From Shewanella khirikhana (GTDB taxonomy: Bacteria > Pseudomonadota > Gammaproteobacteria > Enterobacterales > Shewanellaceae): 64,000 nucleotides of DNA. This document shows, piece after piece, positions 25,855 through 35,318 of this stretch (the stretch's first letter is position 1; the number at the start of each line of letters is the position of its first letter). The DNA lies in contig NZ_CP020373.1 in NCBI RefSeq assembly GCF_003957745.1, forward strand, positions 1,240,001 to 1,304,000. Direction: 5' to 3'. The notes under the pieces are model-generated. The model had not been told where the DNA came from. It did no database searches and worked only from the letters and a program-made list of their open reading frames with translations. The translations under genes and the position numbers were made by a program.

Positions 25855-28671
25855 ATGAAAACCAAAGCGTCCCTTGTCGCTTTGGCGCTGGGCAGTGTGT
25901 CTGCCGGCGCCTTTGCTGCCGATACTCTCGTCATGTCTGAATATGTCGAGGGCTCCAGTAACAACAAAGCCATTGAAATCTACAATCCTACCAACGCCAC
26001 TGTTGACTTGAGCGAATACAGCCTCAAGTTCTACTTCAATGGCAACAGCAGTGCGGGCAGCCAAATTGCCCTGACCGGTTCGCTGGCCGCCGGTGCCACC
26101 CATGTGGTGGCCGACAATGACGCCAGCGTCGATATCCTGAGCCGTACCCAGCAGCAAAGCAATGTGAGCTTCTTCAATGGCGACGATGCCATTGTGCTTG
26201 AGCATTTGGGCTCTGTGATTGACAGCCTGGGCCAGATTGGCGTTGACCCCGGCAGCGAGTGGGGCACGGGCGATCTGTCCACCGCCAACAACACCCTGCG
26301 CCGCGACCCAAATAATCTGGTTGCCGATACCGACCCTTTTGATGCCGTGACCCTGGCCACCTGGCAGGGCTTTGCCCAGGATGACTTCAGCGACCTGGGT
26401 AACTTCTCTGCAGGTCCGGTAGAGCCGCCATCGGAAGGTTTGGTGTGTGGCGATGCGGCCACCGCCATCCATGCGCTGCAGGGCAGCGGCGATGCCAGCC
26501 CGCTGGTTGGCCAGATTGTGGAAGTTGAAGCCATAGTCGTCAGCAATCAGGAAGCCGGACTCAAGGGGCTGTTCCTGCAGATGAGCGATGCTGAGGTTGA
26601 TAACGACCCTGCCACCTCTGAAGGTGTGTTCCTCTACACCGGCAGTGCGCCAACCGGTTATATGGCCGGTGACCGTATCCGCGTGAAGGCTAAAATCGTT
26701 GAATATCAGGGCCTGACTGAACTGTCTAACATGACCGACAAGGCGCTTTGCGCGACTCAGCAGCCACTGCCTGGCGCCGCGCAGCTCAGCCTGCCGGTGA
26801 ATGATGTGGCAGAGCTTGAAGCCTTTGAAGGCATGTTGGTGAACTTCAGCCAGAATCTGGTGGTGAACGAGGTATACAACCTTGGCCGCTATGGTGAGAT
26901 CATGCTGGGCGGCAGCCGCCACTTTATCGGCACCCAAGTGGCCACGCCGGGCGCCGATGCGCTGGCGGTGATTGCTGCCAACAAGCGCGACAGCATCCTG
27001 CTGGATGATGGCAAAACCAGCCAGAACCCAGACCCTGTTATCTATCCGGCGCCGGGTCTTTCTGCCAGCAACACAGTGCGGGTAGGGGACACAGTGACCA
27101 ACTTGAGCGCCGTGCTGCACTATGGCTTCGGCGTGTATCGCCTGATGCCGGTGGATACCGTTAACTTTGTGGCCACCAACCCACGTACCGAGGCGCCAGC
27201 GCTGGATGCGGGCAACCTCAAGGTCGCCAGCTTCAACGTGCTTAACTACTTCAATGGCGATGGTCTGGGCGGCGGCTTCCCCACTGCCCGTGGTGCCAAC
27301 ACCGCTGAAGAGTTTGAGCGTCAGCGCGCCAAAATCATCAGCGCCATGGCGGCCATCGATGCCGATGTGCTGGGTCTGATGGAAATCGAAAACGACGGCT
27401 ATGGCGCTGAGTCCGCCATTGCCGATTTGGTGAATGGCCTCAATGGCGCCACCGAAGCCGGTCGCTACAGCTTCGTAAACCCCGGCGTAGCCGCCATAGG
27501 CACTGACGCCATCAGCGTGGGCATTATCTACCGCGCCGACCGCGTCAGCCCCGAAGGCGCTGCCAAAATCCTCGACAGCAGTAACTCTGCCCTGGACGAC
27601 TCAGGCGCAGTGCTCTTTAACGACGGTAAAAACCGCCCCATGCTGACCCAGGCGTTCCGCCATCTCGATACCGACGAAACCCTGGTACTGGCGGTAAATC
27701 ACCTTAAGTCCAAGGGCAGTGACTGCGTGGCCGAAAATGACCCGGATCTGGGCGATGGTCAGGGCAACTGTAACCTGACCCGTACCCGCGCTGCCAAGGC
27801 TGTTGGCCTGTTCCTGGCTGCCGAGTATCCCGAGTCCAAGGTGCTGGTGATTGGTGATTTGAACTCCTACGCCAAGGAAGATCCGCTGACCGCCCTGAGC
27901 GATGCCGGTTTGACTGAACTCTTCGCCCACCTGGGTAAAGAAGGTGCTTACTCTTACGTGTTCTCCGGCGAGTCAGGTCAGCTCGACCATGCACTGGCAA
28001 GCAATGAACTGCTGGATCAGGTGGTGGATGTGACCGAGTGGCATATCAACACCGACGAGCCGCGTATTCTCGACTATAACGTTGAGTTCAAGAGTGCCGG
28101 GCAGATTGAGTCGCTCTACAGCAACGATGGCTACCGTTCATCGGATCACGATCCTGTGGTGATTTCACTGCAGCTGGAGCGTGCCAATGAGCTGCCGGTT
28201 GCCGACTTCGGCTTTGACATCCGTGGCCGCAAGGTGAAGTTTGCAGCCAGTGCCAGCGATGCTGACGGTCAGGTGCAATCCCTTGCCTGGGACTTTGGCG
28301 ATGGCACTCAGGGCAGCGGTGATGCTGTGACCCACAAGTACAAGGCCCCAGGTAACTATCAGGTGACTTTGACTGTGACCGACGACATGGGTGGCAGCAC
28401 TGTGGTCAGCAAGCTGGTTTCCGTTCAAACCAGCCCTGATAACGCGGCGCCTGTCGCTGTGATTGAGCACTATGACCTGGTGTTTGTGGACCTGTTCATA
28501 TCTGCCAGCTACGACACCGATGGCCGCATTCGTAAGCAGCGCTGGGAGTTCAGCGACGGCGTGAAGTTTGCCTCCAAGTGGGTGCTGCGCCGCCCCGGCC
28601 GTGCCGACAGCGTAACTCTTACCGTGACCGACAACGAAGGCGCCACTGACAGTACAAGTCTGAGTTTCTAA
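25855..28671 (+). CDS. Secreted nuclease of the ExeM/ExeS/NucH type with PKD repeats
   Basis: 938 residues. A signal peptide (about 1-22, AFAA) is followed by a lamin-tail-like domain (VMSEYVEGSSNNKAIEIYN, residues 26-145), an OB-like domain (about 200-440) and an endonuclease/exonuclease/phosphatase domain beginning LKVASFNVLNYF near 455. That domain contains LMEIEND, NHLKSKGSDC, VIGDLNSYAKEDP and the late SSDHDPVV. Two PKD-like repeats (about 780-860 and 865-938) end the protein; no GlyGly-CTERM or hydrophobic tail is present. Related Shewanella ExeM/ExeS nucleases degrade extracellular DNA for biofilm dispersal and phosphate use. A TGTACAAT -10-like box lies near 25745. Confidence 0.92.
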   Translation: MKTKASLVALALGSVSAGAFAADTLVMSEYVEGSSNNKAIEIYNPTNATVDLSEYSLKFYFNGNSSAGSQIALTGSLAAGATHVVADNDASVDILSRTQQQSNVSFFNGDDAIVLEHLGSVIDSLGQIGVDPGSEWGTGDLSTANNTLRRDPNNLVADTDPFDAVTLATWQGFAQDDFSDLGNFSAGPVEPPSEGLVCGDAATAIHALQGSGDASPLVGQIVEVEAIVVSNQEAGLKGLFLQMSDAEVDNDPATSEGVFLYTGSAPTGYMAGDRIRVKAKIVEYQGLTELSNMTDKALCATQQPLPGAAQLSLPVNDVAELEAFEGMLVNFSQNLVVNEVYNLGRYGEIMLGGSRHFIGTQVATPGADALAVIAANKRDSILLDDGKTSQNPDPVIYPAPGLSASNTVRVGDTVTNLSAVLHYGFGVYRLMPVDTVNFVATNPRTEAPALDAGNLKVASFNVLNYFNGDGLGGGFPTARGANTAEEFERQRAKIISAMAAIDADVLGLMEIENDGYGAESAIADLVNGLNGATEAGRYSFVNPGVAAIGTDAISVGIIYRADRVSPEGAAKILDSSNSALDDSGAVLFNDGKNRPMLTQAFRHLDTDETLVLAVNHLKSKGSDCVAENDPDLGDGQGNCNLTRTRAAKAVGLFLAAEYPESKVLVIGDLNSYAKEDPLTALSDAGLTELFAHLGKEGAYSYVFSGESGQLDHALASNELLDQVVDVTEWHINTDEPRILDYNVEFKSAGQIESLYSNDGYRSSDHDPVVISLQLERANELPVADFGFDIRGRKVKFAASASDADGQVQSLAWDFGDGTQGSGDAVTHKYKAPGNYQVTLTVTDDMGGSTVVSKLVSVQTSPDNAAPVAVIEHYDLVFVDLFISASYDTDGRIRKQRWEFSDGVKFASKWVLRRPGRADSVTLTVTDNEGATDSTSLSF

Positions 28672-28697
28672 AAAGCGTAAAATGCTTTATTCAACGT

Positions 28698-28730
28698 AAA
28701 AAAAACCGGCGCTTAGCGCCGGTTTTTTTA
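28698..28730. terminator. Bidirectional terminator after the nuclease
   Basis: AAAAAAACCGGCGC-TTA-GCGCCGGTTTTTTT, perfect stem with A/T runs on both sides between converging genes. Confidence 0.92.
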
Positions 28731-28779
28731 CTTAAGCGATTGAACACAGCCCGGGGCAGCGTAATGCCAAAGCATCCCG

Positions 28780-29178
28780 TTAACGATGTTCTCTGTTTAC
28801 GTACATGAGATACAGGGTCATTGGGATGGATGGAACCATAGAGAGCACCAGCATTGGTTTGGAATTTTCTACTTTAAGGAAAAATAATATGCTGATTATT
28901 AGACTGATAAAGCCAATAAGCAGAAACGAATTGAGCATAATTGGGCTGAACTTCTTCGTTTTACTGTCGAGAAACCTGCCGTAAAGGTGCGCGGATGCCA
29001 CCAGTCCAAGTCCACCTCCCAGTGCTAACAACAGCGTGATGAACACCTTGGTTGAGTCCGGAACAAGATCCAACACTAAAATAATAAAGCTGAACGTTAC
29101 GCCATATAAAGCTAAAAACGCAGGTATGAGCATGCTTGCCATAAACAATACGCTGACCACTATTTTTTTGATGTTCAT
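28780..29178 (-). CDS. Small membrane protein of unknown function in an AT-richer islet
   Basis: 132 residues with four hydrophobic segments (about 6-36, 44-66, 82-103, 108-126). No family recognised. Base composition and codon choice (many AAA, ATA, TTA, AAT) are clearly more AT-rich than flanking genes, so it may be a recent acquisition. ATG at 29178; no strong ribosome site is visible, only an A/T-rich leader. Confidence 0.6.
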   Translation of the reverse strand: MNIKKIVVSVLFMASMLIPAFLALYGVTFSFIILVLDLVPDSTKVFITLLLALGGGLGLVASAHLYGRFLDSKTKKFSPIMLNSFLLIGFISLIISILFFLKVENSKPMLVLSMVPSIPMTLYLMYVNREHR

Positions 29179-29593
29179 TTTGTTAGCTCAGTAATGCTGT
29201 GATTCTTGCGAAATTCTTGTGCATGTAAAAATTTATAGACTAACACCATAATAATAAAGAGGATTCCATCAGCTCCAAACACGCATTGATATCGAATGGA
29301 GTGCGTACAGAAATGCAGGCGACAGGCTTACAGACGATAGACTTGATATCTTTTTTATCACTCAAAAATAATGTATGTCAGTTCAGGAAGGGCGAAGCGA
29401 GGCTGATTTATCCTTACGCTGTGACGATTTTATGCGCTTCCATGGCAGGGTCCAAGATAGCCAATGACTTGATGGGAAACAAGATGTTTAGCGCAGGTGG
29501 TTGTTTTTTGTGAACGGCTTGAAGGTGAGCACCCCAGCCGGGAAATAGGTGACCGGGGTGTTCAGTTGAGGCGCAAAATATATTGGCTGCGGA
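29179..29593. other. 415-base AT-richer region without a supported gene
   Basis: Low GC compared with the surroundings. A short rightward open frame (29286-29513) starts with TTG, has no ribosome site and resembles nothing I know. No repeats or inverted repeats of note. Confidence 0.5.
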
Positions 29594-29911
29594 TTACTTT
29601 TTAACCCACTTGCCAGATGGGTCCTGAATAAAGTGGCCCTTGTCGGCGGCCTTAATGGCCTTTTCGGCGGCGAGTTTGGCCACATCTGAGGTGGCAATTT
29701 TATTTTTGGCGGCAATTTTTTCGTAATGGGCCCGGCGTTTGGCGTTGACTTCATCCATTACCGCGCGGGCCTCGGCGTTGTCTTTCACCAGTCCGAGGTA
29801 GCCGTTTTGCTGTTCTCCCAACAATCCCTGGGATTTTGCCTGTTGCAGGTCCATGGCGAACAGGTTGAAAGACAGCAGGGTGGCGGCAGCCAGCAACATG
29901 AATCGTTTCAT
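29594..29911 (-). CDS. ydbL: YdbL family (DUF1318) periplasmic protein
   Basis: 105 residues. A signal peptide (about 1-19, LFAM) is followed by DLQQAKSQGLLGEQQNGYLG, the hallmark of the YdbL/DUF1318 family, and a helical AKRRAHYEKIA segment. ATG 29911 has AAGGAG upstream. It follows ynbE by 10 bases in the ydbH-ynbE-ydbL operon. In E. coli YdbL is the periplasmic helper of the YdbH-YnbE intermembrane bridge for phospholipid transport. Confidence 0.92.
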   Translation of the reverse strand: MKRFMLLAAATLLSFNLFAMDLQQAKSQGLLGEQQNGYLGLVKDNAEARAVMDEVNAKRRAHYEKIAAKNKIATSDVAKLAAEKAIKAADKGHFIQDPSGKWVKK

Positions 29912-29921
29912 CGCATTCTCC

Positions 29922-30110
29922 TTAGAACAGCTGGTCGTCGGCGAGCAGGGCATCAAGCTCCTTGTCCACCTTGATGCGGATTTCGTGTTCTATTTTCACG
30001 TTCAGATTAATAACAATCGGCTTGTCCGGCGGTTCAATTTTGACCGTGGGCGAGCAGGCTGTTATCAGTAGCGCCATCATGGCGCCAAGGCCGGGTGCGA
30101 TTAATTTCAC
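29922..30110 (-). CDS. ynbE: YnbE family outer membrane lipoprotein
   Basis: 62 residues with lipobox LITAC (Cys19) followed by a short mature part (KIEPPDKPIVINLNVKIEHE) typical of YnbE. In E. coli this lipoprotein sits in the outer membrane and docks the C-terminus of YdbH to complete the intermembrane bridge. The gene lies 11 bases after ydbH and 10 before ydbL. Confidence 0.92.
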   Translation of the reverse strand: MKLIAPGLGAMMALLITACSPTVKIEPPDKPIVINLNVKIEHEIRIKVDKELDALLADDQLF

Positions 30111-30121
30111 GCTCTTGTCCC

Positions 30122-33100
30122 TCAGTTAACACTCTGTTCAATATGACTTTGCAGCTTATCGCCTATGGTAAGGCTGCGGATAAGTTGCAGTAAGTTCTCT
30201 TCGTGAGAGTAATTCAAGTGAATGGGGCGTTCAATGCCTTCACTCTTTCCTTTCACTTCAACATTGATAAGGGCATCGCCGTTATCGCTCATATCGAAGC
30301 TGCCGGCAAGGCTTGAATATTCAAGATGCTTGAGCGCATCAAACACCAGCGCCAGATGGGGCTGGGAGGCAACCAGTTCATCTACGGCCGGGTTATTGGA
30401 GACTTCAATCAGGCCGCCTGGGGCACGGGCGGCGAGGCGACCGCCGCTGACACTGACCTTTCCGCCACGCATATCCACCGGCAACACCCCATCAAACAGG
30501 CCATCTGCTTTAATGCCTTCCACCGGCTGCAGTGCCAGCAGCTCTTCGAGGCTAAGCCCGGTCAGCACCAGATAGGCGTGGGATGGCTGCTTGAGGTTGA
30601 GTTTGAACAGTGGCAGTAAAAACTCCCCTTCCAGCAATTTGCCGCGGCTGGTGAGGTCAATATCGAATTCCGACAGGGTGCCGTCGTCGGCGCTTTGCAG
30701 GGCCAGCGTACCCTGACCGCTGACGTCACTGAGAATGATGCCTGGCTGGAAGTGGGCCAGCGACCAGCTCAGCTTGTCGCAGCCGAGGCGAAAATCGTTG
30801 TCCTGGCGTTTATCCTGATGCAGGGCGCAGCTTGCGCTGACATTTCCGCCGCGAAATGGATAGGCGCCCACGCTGCCTTCAAGTTCGCTGAAGTGAGTGT
30901 TCAGTTGAATATCTGTGGTTTGCTTAATCAAATCCAGCGCAATCCCGGCGGTAACGCGGGTATCGCCTGAGAGCGGAACATCGCTTGAAAGACTGAGGCT
31001 GCCCGCCAGCGCCTCGCGCCAATTGGCAAGGCTGTTATCCCCCTGCCAGTTTGCCTTAACGGTTTGAATACTGTCGGCTTTTATGCCAAGGCGGTGTTCA
31101 CTTACAAGCCTTATCGGTTGATACTGGCCCAATTGCCACTGCTCCTGGCTTTGCAGCAAACCCGGTGTACCTGTGAGCTGCTGCTTAAGCTGCAACCAAT
31201 CCACATTGAAGCGATTGGTTTTAAGGCGTTTACTGCCAGCGCTACGGGGCGCCTGACTCTGGGCTTTGATGCGACTTAATGTCAGTGTCGAATCAAGCTC
31301 GGGCCTCGCGGCCAGCAGACTGGTCAGCAGCGGTGTTTGTACTGGGGCTGCGGGCTTATCTGCTACTTTGCCCCCGGCGGCGGTGTGTGCTTTGCCGTCC
31401 GCTTCGACGCTACGTGGCAGTGCAAACGTAAATGGCTTTTGTACCTTGGTGCTAAAGCTTAGCGAAGCGATATCCAGTTTGTTGAGCTTATAGTCTGAAG
31501 CCTGCTTATTTTCAGCAGGCTCACTTTTCACCGCATCAGGTTTGGCGATTGAGGCTGTGGCAGGGGTGCTAATGCCGGAAGAGGCTATTCCGGAAGAGCC
31601 AATAATAGCTTTCTGGCTCAGGGAAATATCCTCAATACTGACATCCAGCCCGGCCTTGTTGGCGGCAATCTCAAGTTTATGTGCTAGGTCGGCAGCACTA
31701 CTCGCATCCGAACCGTTCGCATCAGAACCGTTCGCATCCGAACCGTTCGTATCCGCAGCAAAACCTAAGTTGAAACTGGCCGCATCGGCGTTTGCCAGCC
31801 TAAGTTTGCTGCTGCCAATCATTAATTGGGTGTCGGTATTGGCAGCCTGTTGTTGCACACTGGCGCCCGCAAGATTAAGCTCAAGAGTATTCAGTGCAAC
31901 CTGGATGGAATGGGACGTTTCAGCCTGTTTGCCCGAAACGAATTGGCTGGCCGTCGCGGTTTTTGCCATCACGCCTTTATCGCTTTCGGCTTCCTTGCTG
32001 CCGAGTTCGGCTGACAGCACTAGCCTTGCTTGGCTCAGGCTGATTTGGGGCTGACTCAGGCTGACTTGCGGTGTGTTGAGGCTGGGCTCAGCGGCGGCGC
32101 CAAGGTTTACGCCCAGAGCGCTGAGTAAATGGCTTACATCAAGCTCGCCGCTGTGGCTGAGGCTAAGGTCAACAGGGCTGCTGATCCGCTGCAGCCAATG
32201 CTGCTGAGCTCCTTGCAGAGGCGCCGTTTCAGGCACTCTTTCTCTTCGTGTTTCGATGACAGGGCTGGCGCTAAGCCCAAGCTGCCAGGGGCCTGAGTGT
32301 GCCTGCAGTGTCATCTCGGTGGATATCGGCTGGCCGCTCGCCATGGCAAGGCCCCTGGGCAAACCAAGTTCAAGGTCGAGGGCGCCTGAGTCGTGCGCGC
32401 TTGGGGCAAAGAGCGCCACATCTATGCGTTGCAGCGTGGCTATGGACTCTGGTGCCAGCGCGAAATTTACTTGCAGGTAATCAAGCAGTGCCCGCCGTTG
32501 GGCTTGGCTCAGCTGGCTGGTCAGCGCCAGAGGGCTCAGGCGCATACTGGCGCCATCCACATCCACGTTGGCCTTAAGCTCAATATCGCTTAAGTCGATA
32601 CTGAGTGAGTCCAGTGCGCCCAAGCTGAGGCTCGCATCTTTGAGGTGAAGCTCGCTCGCCAGGGCGGCGGTTTTCAGGGTGAGACTGTTTTGAAGAGTTA
32701 GGTCGCCCTGAATGACAGGGCCGAGATTGGACTCGAGTAGTCGCAGCTGCTGCAAAAAGCCGAATAGCGGATTGTCCGGGGTGATGGGCAGGGCGGTGTC
32801 GGCCAGCCGTTTAAGCAAATTATGCCCCGCCGGCAGCGACAGAACCAGCGCAGTCTGCCAGGTCTCTTCACCCAGGGTTGCGTTTAAATCCAGTATCTTA
32901 TCGCCATCCGGGTTGGCTATGCGGCTAAAAAGGCGTCTGTCTTCACTAAGGGATAAATAGTCGAGCCGCAGAAGCTTGCCCTGCTGGGTGTCTATGTCGA
33001 TGGGCCCCAGGGCGATGTGCGGCAACTGGTCCAAATCCAGCGCCAGTGCGGCCCTGTCATCGGCCTGATGGGTACCTGCGGCCATCAGTGAGCGACTGCC

Positions 33101-33466
33101 AAGGAACACATAGCTTTGCTCAAGGCCAATGCTTTGGGGTAACGGCAGTGAGAGGTTATTTTGCCAATAACCACGCGCGGCATCCATGGCGAGGGCGGTC
33201 AGCGGCTTATCAAAAGTGACCCTCAAGCCAGAAAGTTGCAGGCGGCTGTCTTCAATGTCCAGATTGAGGTTTTCGATGGTGATGCCGTGGGGTTCCAATC
33301 GCCAGGCGAGGCTATTGAGGGTTACACCGGATTTGGCGAGCTCGCTGCGGGCGAAGGATGTGAGCCAGTCCTTGCCCTGATACCAGAGCACAGTGGCGGT
33401 GCCGGCAATAAGCAGCATCAGACTGAATAGTAAAATCCCAATCAGGCGAACAGCGCGTTTTGCCAA
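30122..33466 (-). CDS. ydbH: YdbH, AsmA-like intermembrane phospholipid transport protein
   Basis: 1114 residues. A single N-terminal inner membrane anchor (about residues 8-29) is followed by a very long beta-rich periplasmic part, as in the bridge-like TamB/YhdP/YdbH lipid transporters. The C-terminal third carries the family region (VSGQGTLALQS, MRGGKVSVSGGRL). It is longer than E. coli YdbH (about 880 residues); the extra length lies in the middle (about residues 480-700), where Ala/Ser/Lys-rich low-complexity sequence and three ANGSD repeats occur. The bridge function is inferred from family and operon. Confidence 0.92.
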   Translation of the reverse strand: MAKRAVRLIGILLFSLMLLIAGTATVLWYQGKDWLTSFARSELAKSGVTLNSLAWRLEPHGITIENLNLDIEDSRLQLSGLRVTFDKPLTALAMDAARGYWQNNLSLPLPQSIGLEQSYVFLGSRSLMAAGTHQADDRAALALDLDQLPHIALGPIDIDTQQGKLLRLDYLSLSEDRRLFSRIANPDGDKILDLNATLGEETWQTALVLSLPAGHNLLKRLADTALPITPDNPLFGFLQQLRLLESNLGPVIQGDLTLQNSLTLKTAALASELHLKDASLSLGALDSLSIDLSDIELKANVDVDGASMRLSPLALTSQLSQAQRRALLDYLQVNFALAPESIATLQRIDVALFAPSAHDSGALDLELGLPRGLAMASGQPISTEMTLQAHSGPWQLGLSASPVIETRRERVPETAPLQGAQQHWLQRISSPVDLSLSHSGELDVSHLLSALGVNLGAAAEPSLNTPQVSLSQPQISLSQARLVLSAELGSKEAESDKGVMAKTATASQFVSGKQAETSHSIQVALNTLELNLAGASVQQQAANTDTQLMIGSSKLRLANADAASFNLGFAADTNGSDANGSDANGSDASSAADLAHKLEIAANKAGLDVSIEDISLSQKAIIGSSGIASSGISTPATASIAKPDAVKSEPAENKQASDYKLNKLDIASLSFSTKVQKPFTFALPRSVEADGKAHTAAGGKVADKPAAPVQTPLLTSLLAARPELDSTLTLSRIKAQSQAPRSAGSKRLKTNRFNVDWLQLKQQLTGTPGLLQSQEQWQLGQYQPIRLVSEHRLGIKADSIQTVKANWQGDNSLANWREALAGSLSLSSDVPLSGDTRVTAGIALDLIKQTTDIQLNTHFSELEGSVGAYPFRGGNVSASCALHQDKRQDNDFRLGCDKLSWSLAHFQPGIILSDVSGQGTLALQSADDGTLSEFDIDLTSRGKLLEGEFLLPLFKLNLKQPSHAYLVLTGLSLEELLALQPVEGIKADGLFDGVLPVDMRGGKVSVSGGRLAARAPGGLIEVSNNPAVDELVASQPHLALVFDALKHLEYSSLAGSFDMSDNGDALINVEVKGKSEGIERPIHLNYSHEENLLQLIRSLTIGDKLQSHIEQSVN
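31702..31746 (-). repeat. 15-bp tandem repeat inside ydbH
   Basis: Three near-perfect 15-base units (TCGCATCCGAACCGT; the middle one has one change), plus a degraded fourth, encode ANGSD repeats in YdbH. Unit length is a multiple of three, so copy changes would keep the frame. Confidence 0.88.
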
Positions 33467-33537
33467 AGTCCCGTTACCATAAAATCCATCTATGGCGCGA
33501 GTTTAGCACGAGCCAGCCCCGGGTTTACACGGCTTTA

Positions 33538-33567
33538 TGGCAAGCCTGTGAAACTACAGGCTTGCCA
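33538..33567. terminator. 12-bp perfect hairpin between the aminotransferase gene and ydbH
   Basis: TGGCAAGCCTGT-GAAACT-ACAGGCTTGCCA is a perfect 12-bp stem, 17 bases after the aminotransferase stop on the minus strand. It lacks a good T-run, so termination is possible but RNA-end protection is equally likely. Confidence 0.5.
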
Positions 33568-33583
33568 CAAGTTTACTGGGGTT

Positions 33584-34975
33584 TTACTCCCTTGCGCCTG
33601 GAATGGCGAGCAGGGTGGTGATGGCCTCATCGAGGGTGGCAATCAATTTATCCACGTCGGCTGCGCTGGTATGGGGGCAGCACAGGGTCATGTTGTGAAA
33701 CGGCGTGATGAGAATGCCGCGGTTAATCAGGTACAGATGCAGTGCCATTTGCAACTCTTCATGGAAGGCCGCTTCGGCCTCGGCGCCGGTGCGGGGTGGG
33801 GTCTGGCAAAACTGAAATTCGCAGCGTGCCCCAAGTTCGGTGACTGACCAAGGCAGTTGATGCCTGGCGATAAGCTCGCGAAAGCCTGCAGCCAGGCGCT
33901 TTGCCAGTGGCAACATATGATTGTAGGCCGCCTGGGTCATGACTTCTTCAAGGTTGGCGCGCATACAGTGCATGGCGAGCGCGTTGGCCGACAAGGTAGT
34001 GCCCATGCCGCTGTGGCCGTGGCCTGTGGACTCTTCGTTAATGCGTGCCTTGGCCTCCCGCATTGTCTGACTCATGGCTTCACTGCAACCGAATACGCCG
34101 CAGGGCACGCCGCCTGCCACGGGTTTGCCCATCACAAAAAAGTCCGGCTCAAGCTGCCACAGCTGGGTACATCCACCAAGATTGGTGGAAATGGTATGGG
34201 TTTCATCAATCACCAGCAGGGCGCCGTACTGACGGGTAAGCTCGCGGCAGCGCTGCATAAAGCCCTCGTCTGGCAGCACCATGCCGATATTGGTCATGGC
34301 GGGCTCGCACATCAATGCACACACATCTCCCTGTTTGAGAGCGGCTTCGAGCGCCTCTGTGTCATTGAAGGGAATGGCGCGGCTGTACAGGCTTAAATCG
34401 TACACCTGGCCCACAAGCCCGGGTCTATGTACGGTGCGGTCGCCCTCGCTTCGCACCATCACATCATCCACGGTGCCGTGATAGCAGCCATCAAACACCA
34501 GCAATACAGGCTTTTGGGTGATGGCCCGCGCCCAGCGCACAACATAACGATTGGCGTCGGTCGCAGTGGCGGTCACCTGCCAGTAGGGCAGGCCAAATCG
34601 CTCGCTTAAGATCTCTGCGCAGACAATGGCATCTTCCCCCGGCAACATGGTGGTCAGCCCTCTGGTGGACTGGCGCGCCAGCGCCGAGGCAACCGGCGCC
34701 GGGGAGTGGCCGAACATGCTGCCGGTATCACCGAGGCAAAAATCCACATATTCGTGGCCATCTACGTCGCGAAAACGGGCGCCACTGGCGCTGTCGACAA
34801 ACAGCGGATAGGGCGTGGACCAATCGGCCATCCAGTGCATGGGCACGCCGCCATAGAGTGATTTTTGCGCCCGTTCGGCCAGGCTGCGGGACTTGGGGTT
34901 ACGCTCGATAAAGTAACTTCTCTCAAAACTCATGAAAGTCTCTACGGCGTGTGAACTTATCCCGCTGGCGGTCAT
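33584..34975 (-). CDS. Class III PLP aminotransferase (glutamate-1-semialdehyde mutase-like)
   Basis: 463 residues. The fold-type I class III pattern is clear: GDTGSMFGHSP, then FDGCYHGTVDD, the PLP-binding DETHT and the lysine in FVMGKPVAGGVPCGVFG that forms the Schiff base. The start GGVPMHWMADWSTPYPLFV resembles glutamate-1-semialdehyde aminomutase relatives, but the usual hemL signature differs, so it is probably an aminotransferase of other substrate. ATG 34975 has CAGGAG at a distance of 8. It is a single gene, since a hairpin separates it from ydbH. Confidence 0.88.
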   Translation of the reverse strand: MTASGISSHAVETFMSFERSYFIERNPKSRSLAERAQKSLYGGVPMHWMADWSTPYPLFVDSASGARFRDVDGHEYVDFCLGDTGSMFGHSPAPVASALARQSTRGLTTMLPGEDAIVCAEILSERFGLPYWQVTATATDANRYVVRWARAITQKPVLLVFDGCYHGTVDDVMVRSEGDRTVHRPGLVGQVYDLSLYSRAIPFNDTEALEAALKQGDVCALMCEPAMTNIGMVLPDEGFMQRCRELTRQYGALLVIDETHTISTNLGGCTQLWQLEPDFFVMGKPVAGGVPCGVFGCSEAMSQTMREAKARINEESTGHGHSGMGTTLSANALAMHCMRANLEEVMTQAAYNHMLPLAKRLAAGFRELIARHQLPWSVTELGARCEFQFCQTPPRTGAEAEAAFHEELQMALHLYLINRGILITPFHNMTLCCPHTSAADVDKLIATLDEAITTLLAIPGARE

Positions 34976-35318
34976 CTGTCGGCTCCTGTTTGTTTTATTT
35001 ATTGAACGCGATGTTCATTATTAGCATTGCTCAATTTACATGGCAAGGCCGTTGGTATTGCTCTTGGTATCACTCTTGGCGGCGTACTTGGAAATGTACA
35101 TCGCAGGCAACTGGGAAGGGCAAAGCAGCCGGACAGGCGCGCTGCATAACGTTGATGACTACAATGGGCGACAACACTCGGCGGCGACAAAATCGGCGGT
35201 GACAAAAATTGACGATGACAGAAACGGACGGTCACAAAAGCGAGCGTTCAAAAACCGATAAATCAGGCAACAAAAAAGGAGCCGTCTGGCTCCTTTTGCA
35301 TGTAAAAACAGATAAGTA
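34976..35318. other. 343-base intergenic region with short degenerate repeats
   Basis: Holds the aminotransferase promoter area (A/T-rich near 35000-35035) and imperfect copies of a CGGCGGTGACAAAA-like unit at about 35179-35239. A short open frame (35040-35261, rightward) starts with a hydrophobic stretch but has no ribosome site and runs through the repeats; I do not support it as a gene. Confidence 0.5.
35272..35297 (-). terminator. Terminator of the DUF3083 gene
   Basis: On the minus strand AAAAGGAGCC-AGAC-GGCTCCTTTTTT, a good stem with six T. Confidence 0.88.

Noticed and set aside
25786..27120. Long open frame on the minus strand across the nuclease gene (444 codons)
   Set aside because: It is opposite a clear multi-domain nuclease with signal peptide and shows no domain of its own; an effect of GC-rich codon use.
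29286..29513. 75-codon frame in the AT-richer islet
   Set aside because: TTG start, no ribosome site, no similarity recognised.
35179..35239. GACAAAA-rich degenerate repeats
   Set aside because: Too degenerate and short to call a repeat family or a binding-site array.
35040..35261. 73-codon frame with a hydrophobic start
   Set aside because: No ribosome site, and the second half is built from short degenerate repeats.
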